A DNA stretch of 48,623 nt from Streptomyces sp. ISL-87. GTDB taxonomy: Bacteria > Actinomycetota > Actinomycetes > Streptomycetales > Streptomycetaceae. The translations under genes were made by a program, and so were the position numbers. Location: positions 1-48,623 of the forward strand of contig NZ_JAGGOY010000059.1 in the NCBI RefSeq assembly GCF_018614095.1, read 5' to 3'. The notes under the pieces were generated by a model. The model had not been told where the DNA came from. It did no database searches and saw nothing but the letters and a program-made list of their open reading frames with translations. Below are positions 18,881 through 26,333 of this stretch, one piece after another (the stretch's first letter is position 1; each line of letters opens with the position of its first letter).

Positions 18881-19807
18881 ATGACCACAGTGATCAAAGC
18901 CCCGGGCGAGGCGGCCGCCGAGCGCGGCCCGGGCACCGGGCAGGACCGCGGACGGGGCAAGGGCGGCTCCGACGGCATGGTGCTCAACGTCTTCTCCCAC
19001 GGCTTCCTCGCCGTGTGGGGGATACTGATCATCCTTCCGCTGATCTGGCTGGTGCTCGGCTCCTTCAAGACCGACGCGCAGATCGGCGGCTCGGCCCTCG
19101 GCTGGCCGTCCCACTGGGAGTTCGACGCCTTCTCCCGGGCCTGGACCAAGGGGATCGGGTCCTACTTCGCCAATACGGTGATCGTGATGGTGTTCTCGGT
19201 CCCGCTGACCATGCTGCTCGGCTCGATGGCGGCGTACGTGCTGGCCCGCTACCCCTTCACGGGAAACCGGCTGATCTACTACTTCTTCGTCAGCGGGGCC
19301 ATGTTCCCCGTCTTCCTGGCGCTCGTCCCGCTGTTCTTCATGGTCAAGCGGCTGGACATGCTGAACACGTACCAGGGCCTGATCCTGGTGTACATCGCCT
19401 ACTCGATGCCGTTCACCGTCTTCTTCATGCACTCCTTCTTCCGCACGCTGCCGACGGCGGTGCACGAGGCGGCCGTGATCGACGGGGCCTCCCATACCCG
19501 GATCTTCTTCCAGGTGATGCTGCCGATGGCCAAGCCGGGCCTGATCAGCGTCGGGATATTCAACATCCTGGGCCAGTGGAACCAGTACATCCTGCCGTCC
19601 GTGCTGATGCAGCCGCAGACGGGATCGGACCCCGAGCGCTACGTGCTCACCCAGGGCCTGATCCAGCTCCAGTACCAGATGGGCTACGAGACGGACCTGC
19701 CGGTGCTGTTCGCCGGCGTGACCATCGCGATGATCCCGATGCTGGTCGTCTACCTGTCCTTCCAGCGCCAGATCCAGGCCGGCCTGACCTCCGCCACCCT
19801 CAAGTAG
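18881..19807 (+). CDS. ngcG: N-acetylglucosamine/chitobiose ABC transporter, permease 2
   Basis: 308 residues, MalG-like second permease. It has about six membrane helices, beginning with GFLAVWGILIILPLIWLVLG. The EAA loop is HEAAVIDGASHTRIFFQVMLPMAKPG. It is the last gene of the ngc operon; no strong terminator is seen behind it. The following DNA is a patchwork of pseudogene and insertion-sequence remnants. Confidence 0.92.
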   Translation: MTTVIKAPGEAAAERGPGTGQDRGRGKGGSDGMVLNVFSHGFLAVWGILIILPLIWLVLGSFKTDAQIGGSALGWPSHWEFDAFSRAWTKGIGSYFANTVIVMVFSVPLTMLLGSMAAYVLARYPFTGNRLIYYFFVSGAMFPVFLALVPLFFMVKRLDMLNTYQGLILVYIAYSMPFTVFFMHSFFRTLPTAVHEAAVIDGASHTRIFFQVMLPMAKPGLISVGIFNILGQWNQYILPSVLMQPQTGSDPERYVLTQGLIQLQYQMGYETDLPVLFAGVTIAMIPMLVVYLSFQRQIQAGLTSATLK

Positions 19808-19869
19808 CGGCTCCTAGAGCCAGGCGCCGAACCTGCGGACGTACCGGCGCAGACGGCGCGCATAATCTC

Positions 19870-19985
19870 TTAGCAGCGTCTGAGGATCTCGTCGGTGAAC
19901 GGACCGCGCCGGACCTTGGGTGTGAAGACCAAGTGCGCGTGAAGGGTACATACGCCTGTACGGCCCCTGCGAATGCCGGGGTTTG
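19870..19985 (-). mobile_element. IS200/IS605-type transposase TnpA, N-terminal remnant
   Basis: The minus-strand frame ending at 19870 reads SRWEPNPGIRRGRTGVCTLHAHLVFTPKVRR..., then GPFTDEILRRC and a TAA. This is the characteristic start of IS200-family TnpA with the HAHLVFTPK strand. Just after the stop, EIMRAVC continues the family pattern in frame, so the TAA is a nonsense mutation. The catalytic HxH and Tyr are gone. The fragment is joined directly to the MgtA pseudogene. Confidence 0.7.
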
Positions 19986-20712
19986 GCTCCCATCGTGATG
20001 CGGGGTCAGGCCGACCGCGACCGCGATGCCGAAGGGGAAGGCCTCGTCCCAGTCGCCCCTGGTGAGCCCGCTGACGGCGAACACGACGGGGACCATGACC
20101 AGCATGAAGCGGATCAGCAGCGACCGGCAACGATTCGCCGGACAGGGCGGCCTGGCCGGCCATCAGGTCCTTGGACGAGACGATCCGCAGGTCGGCCGGG
20201 ATCAGGCCGGCGGCCAGCTTGACCACATCGCCCGGGACCACCTGGTCCATGGGTACCTCGAAGGTGGTCGCCCCCGGGCCGCCGCCGGCCCGGCGCTGCA
20301 CGGCGCAGGTGGTGGTGACGAGCTTCTTCAGCGCGTCGGCGGCGCGGCCCGAGCGGTACTCCTGCGGATGACGACGCCCGGGTCCTCGGGGTCCTGCCAC
20401 CACATGACCTCGGCCGGGAGGACCAGGACGGCGATGAAGGGGCTCCAGTAGGCCCTCACCAGCGCGGGGCGCGCTCGTCGGCGACGACATTGGCGCCGTG
20501 CCGCTCCAGCCGCAGCGCCGCCTCGGCGTGGGTGAGGCCGGCCGGGCTCGCGCCCAGATCCTGGAGGACCTGGGCGCGCGGACGGAAGCTGTGCCCGATG
20601 AGCCGTTCGCCGGCGAGCCGGGTACGGGACTCCAGCTCGGCGGCCTTGCGGTCGCGGCGCGTCCTGCCCGGCGGTGCGAGCCCGGCCGGGGTACGAGGGT
20701 GAGCATGGTCAT
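19985..20712 (-). pseudogene. Mg2+-transporting P-type ATPase (MgtA-like), multiply deleted
   Basis: Pieces of an MgtA-type ATPase occur in order but in different frames. First comes MTMLTLVPRPGS from 20712, then RKAAELESRTRLAGERLIGHS and GLTHAEAALRLERHGANVV, then VRAYWSPFIAVLVL with WWQDPEDPG. After these follow ADALKKLVTTTCAVQRR through PADLRIVSSKDLMAGQAALSGES, and finally RFMLVMVPVVFAVSGLTRGDW ending at VGLTP. Deletions or shifts lie near 20660, 20457, 20355 and 20120. The phosphorylation (DKTGT) and ATP-binding parts are absent. A good ribosome binding site (GGAGGGAGG) remains before the old ATG. Confidence 0.85.
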
Positions 20713-20789
20713 GGCGAATGCCTCCCTCCACCGCGTCCGGGCGTCCGGGCAGCGCGAAGCCGCGAGCGGTCACGTGGAGTGATCAGGGG

Positions 20790-21326
20790 TGGGCGCGGGG
20801 CGGCACGGAACGGCCGCGGGTGCGCCGGTGGGCATGGTCGACGTCGACGTATGCATGGCGAAAGCGGAAGCGAAAGGGCCAAGGCATGCGGAAGGAAGCA
20901 AAATGGGGTGAAGGAATGCAGAACCGCACGGGGTGGCTGGCAGCCGTGGCCGTGCGCACTCGGAAGAGGTCAGCTGATCAGCAGGTCAGCGGGTCAGCCA
21001 ACGAGAGCGCTGCAAAGACTTCGATCGGGACTCATCCCGAACGCCTCCTTGCGCAGCGCTGTCATGACAGGGCGCCCGGTCCGGCCGTAAAGGCCGCAGA
21101 GGATCGGCGCCTCGGCCGACCGTAGCACGATCTCGGAGGTCGTTCTCTCCCCTTATGGCCGATAGCGGCCGATTCGTACTGCGTGAGCCTCTTGACGTGT
21201 GAGGACCCAAAGGCTCGACTTAAGGTTCACAAGTTGGAGAGACGCCGGTGTCTCGGAGCGCCAAGCCGCGACCGTCGGCCGGGGGGCGACGGCTGGCCGT
21301 CGCTTAAGGGCAGGAGTGGATGAGTC
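20790..21326. other. Non-coding stretch between mgtA remnant and rok7B7
   Basis: About 540 bp, less GC-rich than its surroundings near 20850-21000, without a convincing gene on either strand. I looked for a magnesium (M-box) leader that might have belonged to the former mgtA gene and did not recognise one. The last 150 bp should contain the rok7B7 promoter. Confidence 0.5.
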
Positions 21327-22541
21327 GTGCAGACTCCCGGATCGCAGTCCTCGCTGCATCGCGCGAATCTCGAACGGGTCGTGCGGGCCGTGCGGCTCGC
21401 GGGCTCGCTGACCCAGGCGGAGATCGCCCGCGCCACCGGACTGTCGGCGGCCACGGTCTCCAACATCGTCCGTGAGCTCAAGGAGGCCGGGACCGTCGAG
21501 GTCACCGACACCTCGGCCGGCGGCCGCCGGGCGCGCAGCGTCTCGCTCAGCGGGGACGCGGGCATCGTCATCGGCGTGGACTTCGGCCACACCCACCTGC
21601 GGGTGGCCGTCGGGAACCTCGCACACCAGGTCCTGGCCGAGGAGTCCGAGCCGCTGGACGTGGACGCCTCCTGGGTCGAGGGCTTCGACCGGGCGGAAGC
21701 GCTGGTCGGACGGCTGATCCAGGGCATAGGGGTGGGTCGCGAGAAGGTCATCGGCGTCGGGCTCGGCGTCCCCGGCCCCATCGACGTGGAGTCCGGAACC
21801 CTGGGCTCCACCGCGATCCTGCCGGGCTGGGCCGGGATCAACCCCCGTCAGGAGCTCTCGCAGCGCCTCGGCGTGCCCGTGTACGTGGACAACGACGCGA
21901 ACCTCGGAGCGCTCGGTGAACTCGTATGGGGGAGTGGCCGGGGAGTAAAAGACCTCGCCTACATCAAGGTGGCCAGCGGCGTCGGTGCGGGCCTGGTCAT
22001 CAATGGCCAGATCTACCGGGGCCCCGGCGGCACGGCGGGCGAGATCGGGCACATCACGCTGGACGAATCCGGTCCGGTCTGCCGCTGCGGCAACCGCGGC
22101 TGCCTGGAGACCTTCGCCGCCGCCCGGTACGTCCTGCCGCTCCTCCAGGGCAGCCACGGGCCGGAATTGACGATGGAGCGGGTGGTCGAGCTGGCCCGCG
22201 ACGGCGACCCCGGCTGCCGTCGGGTCATCGCGGACGTCGGCCGCCACATCGGCAGCGGCGTGGCCAGCCTCTGCAACCTCCTGAACCCGAGCCGGGTGGT
22301 GCTGGGCGGGTCGCTCGCCGACGCGGGTGAACTCGTGCTGGCTCCCATCCGTGAATCCGTGGGGAGGTACGCGATTCCCAGTGCGGCCCGCCAGTTGTCC
22401 GTGCTGACGGGGTCCCTGGGCGGGCGGGCGGAGGTGCTCGGCGCGTTGGCCCTCGTGCTCAGTGAAATGGGCGATTCATCGCTTTTGGCGGAAAATAGCA
22501 GTGGGGTACGAGCTCCCGCCGTCATGTCTTCAGTTAGATAA
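21327..22541 (+). CDS. rok7B7: ROK-family transcriptional regulator
   Basis: 404 residues from a GTG. The N-terminal winged helix-turn-helix (LTQAEIARATGLSAATVSNIVRELKEAG) is followed by a sugar-kinase-like ROK domain: DFGHTHLRVAVGN, GVPGPID, DNDANLGALGE and the zinc-binding CRCGNRGCLE after GEIGH. The protein closely resembles Rok7B7 of S. coelicolor, a pleiotropic regulator of carbon use and antibiotic production encoded just before xylFGH, as here. It probably binds DNA in response to a sugar or sugar phosphate and controls the adjacent transporter. No TTA codon was noticed. Confidence 0.93.
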   Translation: MQTPGSQSSLHRANLERVVRAVRLAGSLTQAEIARATGLSAATVSNIVRELKEAGTVEVTDTSAGGRRARSVSLSGDAGIVIGVDFGHTHLRVAVGNLAHQVLAEESEPLDVDASWVEGFDRAEALVGRLIQGIGVGREKVIGVGLGVPGPIDVESGTLGSTAILPGWAGINPRQELSQRLGVPVYVDNDANLGALGELVWGSGRGVKDLAYIKVASGVGAGLVINGQIYRGPGGTAGEIGHITLDESGPVCRCGNRGCLETFAAARYVLPLLQGSHGPELTMERVVELARDGDPGCRRVIADVGRHIGSGVASLCNLLNPSRVVLGGSLADAGELVLAPIRESVGRYAIPSAARQLSVLTGSLGGRAEVLGALALVLSEMGDSSLLAENSSGVRAPAVMSSVR

Positions 22542-22621
22542 CGGATGGCACCGTTGTCATCTCGTTAAGGATTCACTCCTTGACGACAAACTTGCGGCCG
22601 GGGTTGACTCACATCCACCTC

Positions 22622-22639
22622 GGCCGCAACGTTGCGGCC
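22622..22639. promoter_or_regulatory. 18-bp perfect palindrome upstream of xylF
   Basis: GGCCGCAACGTTGCGGCC is a perfect inverted repeat ending 20 bp before the xylF start. A related half (TTGCGGCC) occurs about 30 bp earlier. It is a candidate operator, possibly for Rok7B7, or an RNA hairpin near the 5' end of the message. Confidence 0.55.
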
Positions 22640-22659
22640 TCGTCAGGGAGGTTCAAGTA

Positions 22660-23772
22660 ATGAACACGCGTATGCGTAGAGCCGCCGTAGCCGTCGCCGC
22701 TGGTGCCATGGCCGTTTCGCTTGCCGCTTGTGGCAGCGCCAAGGAGGCCGGCGACAAGACCAGCGAGTCCGGCGCCGCCAAGGGCGATGCGATCAAGGTC
22801 GGCCTGCTCCTGCCGGAGAACCAGACCGCGCGCTACGAGAAGTTCGACAAGCCGCTGATCGAGAAGAAGGTCGCCGACCTCACCGGTGGCAAGGCCGAGG
22901 TGGTCTACGCCAACGCCAAGCAGGACGCGACCACGCAGAACTCGCAGGTCGACACGATGATCACCAACAAGGTGGACGTCCTGATCATCGACGCGGTCGA
23001 CGCGAAGGCCATCGCCGGCTCGGTCAAGAAGGCCAAGGACGCCGGCATCCCGGTCGTCGCCTACGACCGTCTGGCCGAGGGCCCGATCAACGCGTACACC
23101 TCCTTCGACAACGAAGAGGTCGGCAAGGTCCAGGGCAAGGCGCTCCTGGACGCGCTGGGCGACAAGGCCAAGGACGGCCAGATCGTCATGATGAACGGCT
23201 CGGTCACCGACCCGAACGCCGCCCTGTTCAAGAAGGGCGCGCACTCCGTCCTCGACGGCAAGGTGAACATCGGCAAGGAGTACGACACCAAGGAGTGGAA
23301 GCCGGAGAACGCCAACACCAACATGGCGGGCGCCCTCTCCGCGCTCGGCAAGGACAAGGTCATCGGCGTCTACTCCGCCAATGACGGCATGGCCGGCGGC
23401 ATCATCACCGCCCTCAAGGCGGCCGGCCTGTCCCCCCTGCCCCCGGTCACCGGGCAGGACGCCGAACTCGCCGGTGTGCAGCGCATCGTCGCGGGCGAGC
23501 AGTTCATGAGCGTCTACAAGCCGTACGCGCCCGAGGCCGCGGCCGCCGCCGAGATGGCCGTCGCCCTCGCCAAGGGCGAGAAGATCGACGGGATCATCAA
23601 CCAGAACGTCGACAGCCCGACCACCAAGGGCGTCCCGTCCGTGCTGATCCCGGTCGTCTCGCTCACCAAGGGCAACATCAAGGACACCGTCGTCAAGGAC
23701 GGCGTCTACAAGGTCGACGAGATCTGCACCGACAAGTACGCGGCGGCCTGCGCCGCCATCGGCCTGAAGTAA
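22660..23772 (+). CDS. xylF: Xylose-type ABC transporter, substrate-binding lipoprotein
   Basis: 370 residues from the ATG (MNTRMRRAAVAVAAG) preceded by CAGGGAGG. A Sec signal peptide with lipobox LAACGS indicates a membrane-anchored extracellular lipoprotein. The body is a periplasmic-binding-protein type 1 fold: VGLLLPENQTARYEKFDKP, DVLIIDAVDAKAIAG, SFDNEEVGKVQG and VYSANDGMAGGII. It matches XylF, the D-xylose-binding subunit. xylG and xylH follow after a 211-bp gap with a large hairpin. Confidence 0.92.
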   Translation: MNTRMRRAAVAVAAGAMAVSLAACGSAKEAGDKTSESGAAKGDAIKVGLLLPENQTARYEKFDKPLIEKKVADLTGGKAEVVYANAKQDATTQNSQVDTMITNKVDVLIIDAVDAKAIAGSVKKAKDAGIPVVAYDRLAEGPINAYTSFDNEEVGKVQGKALLDALGDKAKDGQIVMMNGSVTDPNAALFKKGAHSVLDGKVNIGKEYDTKEWKPENANTNMAGALSALGKDKVIGVYSANDGMAGGIITALKAAGLSPLPPVTGQDAELAGVQRIVAGEQFMSVYKPYAPEAAAAAEMAVALAKGEKIDGIINQNVDSPTTKGVPSVLIPVVSLTKGNIKDTVVKDGVYKVDEICTDKYAAACAAIGLK

Positions 23773-23817
23773 GGCCCCAGAAGCAGGGCCCTCGTCCCCC
23801 ACGAGGCGCCCACCGGC

Positions 23818-23870
23818 TCTGCCCGGCGCCCCGCCCCTCTTTCCCCGCCATCCGCGGGGCGCCGGGCAGA
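23818..23870 (+). terminator. Large hairpin between xylF and xylG
   Basis: A perfect 17-bp stem pairs 23818-23834 with 23854-23870 around a 19-base loop, followed by AACGTTTT. It probably causes partial termination or protects the xylF message 3' end, so that more binding protein than permease is made. Confidence 0.8.
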
Positions 23871-23940
23871 AACGTTTTCCCCATCCCGCTCCTCCCACTC
23901 TTCCCGCTCTTCCCCCCATTCGCCCCGCTCCTGCTCTTTT
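23871..23940 (+). promoter_or_regulatory. C/T-rich, G-poor tract before xylG (possible Rho site)
   Basis: About 59 of 70 bases are C or T and only about six are G, which is striking in this genome. In the message this would be an unstructured C-rich stretch of the kind Rho protein uses. It follows the xylF hairpin directly. Confidence 0.4.
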
Positions 23941-23983
23941 GCACGACATCCCCGCCGGTCAGGCGGCGAAGGAGATGGTTCAT

Positions 23984-24763
23984 GTGTCCGCTGCGCCCGT
24001 GCTGGCGTTGCGAGGGGTCTCGAAGCGGTTCGGCGCCGTTCAGGCCCTGACCGACGTAGAACTCGAGATCCACTCCGGTGAGGTGGTCGCCCTGGTCGGC
24101 GACAACGGCGCCGGCAAGTCCACGCTGGTCAAGACGATCGCCGGCGTGCACCCCATCGATGACGGTGTCATCGAGTGGGAGGGCCGCCAGGTCTCGATCA
24201 CCAAGCCCCACGACGCCCAGAACCTGGGCATCGCGACGGTCTACCAGGACCTCGCGCTGTGCGACAACATCGACGTCGTCGGCAACCTCTTCCTCGGCCG
24301 CGAGCTCAAGCGCCGCGGTGTACTCGACGAGGTGGAGATGGAGCGCCGCGCCCGCGAGCTCCTGACCACCCTGTCCATCCGGATCCCCAGTGTCCGGATC
24401 CCCATCGCCTCGCTCTCCGGCGGTCAGCGCCAGACCGTGGCGATCGCCCGCTCGATGCTCGGCGAGCCCCAGCTCGTCATCCTCGACGAGCCCACCGCCG
24501 CCCTCGGCGTCGAGCAGACCGCACAGGTGCTCGACCTCGTGGAGCGGCTGCGCGAGCGCGGCCACGCCGTCATCCTCATCAGCCACAACATGGCCGATGT
24601 GAAGGCCGTCGCCGACAAGGTGGCGGTCCTGCGGCTGGGCCGCAACAACGGCGTCTTCAACGTCGCCGACACCTCGCAGGAAGAGATCATCTCCGCCATC
24701 ACCGGTGCCACGGACAACGCCGTGACCCGCCGGGCGGCCCGCACCGGGGAGGCCCGCAAGTGA
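23984..24763 (+). CDS. xylG: Xylose-type ABC transporter, ATP-binding protein
   Basis: 259 residues from a GTG (VSAAPVLALRGV) eight bases after GAAGGAG; an in-frame ATG three codons earlier sits on the ribosome binding site and is less likely. It has Walker A GDNGAGKST, signature LSGGQRQT and Walker B LVILDEPTAAL. It has a single ATPase domain, about half the length of the doubled E. coli XylG, as is usual for actinobacterial homologs. It energises sugar import through XylH. Its stop overlaps the xylH start. Confidence 0.92.
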   Translation: MSAAPVLALRGVSKRFGAVQALTDVELEIHSGEVVALVGDNGAGKSTLVKTIAGVHPIDDGVIEWEGRQVSITKPHDAQNLGIATVYQDLALCDNIDVVGNLFLGRELKRRGVLDEVEMERRARELLTTLSIRIPSVRIPIASLSGGQRQTVAIARSMLGEPQLVILDEPTAALGVEQTAQVLDLVERLRERGHAVILISHNMADVKAVADKVAVLRLGRNNGVFNVADTSQEEIISAITGATDNAVTRRAARTGEARK

Positions 24764-26058
24764 GTACCCACAAGCCTGCCGCAGGACCCACGGCCGAGCA
24801 CATAGACCCGGTCAACCCGGCCGCCGCGCACGACGCCATTCCGGCGGTGGACCCCCGCCTGCTCGTACGCGAGCAGGGCCTGTCCGGGTACCTGAGCGAG
24901 TTCGGCCGCAAGATGAAGGCCGGCGACCTGGGCTCCATCCCGGTCGTCCTCGGCCTGATCATCATCTGGGGCATCTTCCAGGGCCTGAACTCGAACTTCC
25001 TGTCCCCGGAGAACCTCACCAACATCGCGATCACGATGGTCGCCACCGGCATGATGGCCGTCGGCATCATCTTCGTGCTGCTGCTCGGCGAGATCGACCT
25101 CTCGGTCGGCTCGGTCAGCGGTGTCTCGGGTGCGATCGTCGCCGTCCTGGCCGTCACTCACGGCGTGAACGAATGGGTGGCCATCCTCGCCGCCGTCGCC
25201 GGCGGCGCGCTGATCGGCTCCATCCACGGCTTCTTCTTCGCCCGGATCGGCGCCCCGGCCTTCGCCGTCACCCTGTCGGGCCTGCTGTTCTGGTCCGGCG
25301 CCATGCTGCAGATCCTCGGCAGTAACGGCACCATCAACCTCGACTCCGAGGGTGTGGTCGGGAAGCTGACCACGTACTTCTTCTCGGACGTGGCCGTCGG
25401 CTACGGCCTCGCGGCGGTCGCCGTGGCGGCGTACTTCCTCGCCACCTACACCGACAACCAGCGCCGGCAGGCCGCGGGCGTGCCCTCGCGGCCGCTCGCG
25501 GAGGTGCTGCTGCGCACCGGCCTGCTCGCGGTGTTCACGTTCGGCCCGGCCATCGTGTTCAACCAGTACAAGGGCCTGCCGCTCGCGGTGGTGCTGTTCG
25601 TGGTCGTCCTGGTCGGCACGGACTTCGTCCTGCGCCGCACCACCTTCGGCCGCAACGTGTTCGCGCTCGGCGGCAGCGTCGAGGCCTCCCGCCGCGCGGG
25701 CATCAACGTCACCGGGATCCGGATCGCGGTCTTCGCGATCGCCGGCACCTTCGCCGCCATCGGCGGGCTGTTCTGGGCCTCCAAGATCGCGGCGGCCAAC
25801 CAGAGCGCCGGCGCCGGCGACCTGCTGATGAACGTGATCGCGGCGGCCGTCATCGGCGGCACCAGCCTCTTCGGCGGCCGGGGCCGGACCTGGAACGCCC
25901 TCCTCGGCGTCATGGTCATCACCTCGATCCAGTACGGTCTGGCCTTGGAGGGAATCGCGACCCCGATCCAGTACATGATCACTGGAGCGGTGCTGCTGGC
26001 GACGGTCGTGATCGACTCGATCACCCGCAAGACGCAGAAGACGGCGGGCCGCGCCTGA
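24760..26058 (+). CDS. xylH: Xylose-type ABC transporter, permease
   Basis: 432 residues from a GTG overlapping the xylG stop (GTGA). It belongs to the ribose/xylose permease family, with about ten membrane helices starting at IPVVLGLIIIWGIFQGL and the conserved GEIDLSVGSVSG motif. A hydrophilic N-terminal segment of about 60 residues precedes the first helix. GTSLFGGRGRTWNALLG near the end is typical. A perfect hairpin follows. Confidence 0.93.
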   Translation: MSTHKPAAGPTAEHIDPVNPAAAHDAIPAVDPRLLVREQGLSGYLSEFGRKMKAGDLGSIPVVLGLIIIWGIFQGLNSNFLSPENLTNIAITMVATGMMAVGIIFVLLLGEIDLSVGSVSGVSGAIVAVLAVTHGVNEWVAILAAVAGGALIGSIHGFFFARIGAPAFAVTLSGLLFWSGAMLQILGSNGTINLDSEGVVGKLTTYFFSDVAVGYGLAAVAVAAYFLATYTDNQRRQAAGVPSRPLAEVLLRTGLLAVFTFGPAIVFNQYKGLPLAVVLFVVVLVGTDFVLRRTTFGRNVFALGGSVEASRRAGINVTGIRIAVFAIAGTFAAIGGLFWASKIAAANQSAGAGDLLMNVIAAAVIGGTSLFGGRGRTWNALLGVMVITSIQYGLALEGIATPIQYMITGAVLLATVVIDSITRKTQKTAGRA

Positions 26059-26112
26059 TCGGCGGCTGATTCACCGCCTGATCCGCGCCCCGGCGCGGTA
26101 AGAACGGTCACA

Positions 26113-26145
26113 GTGCCCGGTGCCACTTCGTGTGGCACCGGGCAC
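26113..26145 (+). terminator. Terminator of the xylFGH operon
   Basis: Fourteen perfect base pairs (26113-26126 with 26132-26145) around the loop TTCGT, 55 bp after the xylH stop. Confidence 0.85.
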
Positions 26146-26197
26146 GTGTGCGTACATGTACGTGTGCTGGTACGCGTACGGCTGTGCGTGTATACGC
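26142..26197. other. Alternating purine-pyrimidine tract upstream of dxs
   Basis: Bases 26142-26167 alternate purine and pyrimidine without a break for 26 positions and contain GTACATGTAC. Further alternating runs lie at 26170-26180 and 26183-26197. Such DNA can adopt the left-handed Z form under negative supercoiling. It lies 137-192 bp before the dxs start. Confidence 0.6.
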
Positions 26198-26333
26198 CGT
26201 TTGTGATGTATGGCCGCGCAGTGGGGTGTACATGTATGACAAAGGTGTGACCCACCCGGGACGGCCCGATCATCGCCGCCGCGGGCGGAACATTAGACTC
26301 GACAGACCAGCAAGCAACTGCAAGGAGGCACGG

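Noticed and set aside
20790..21326. Magnesium riboswitch left from the mgtA gene
   Set aside because: No recognisable M-box core or supporting helices were found by eye.
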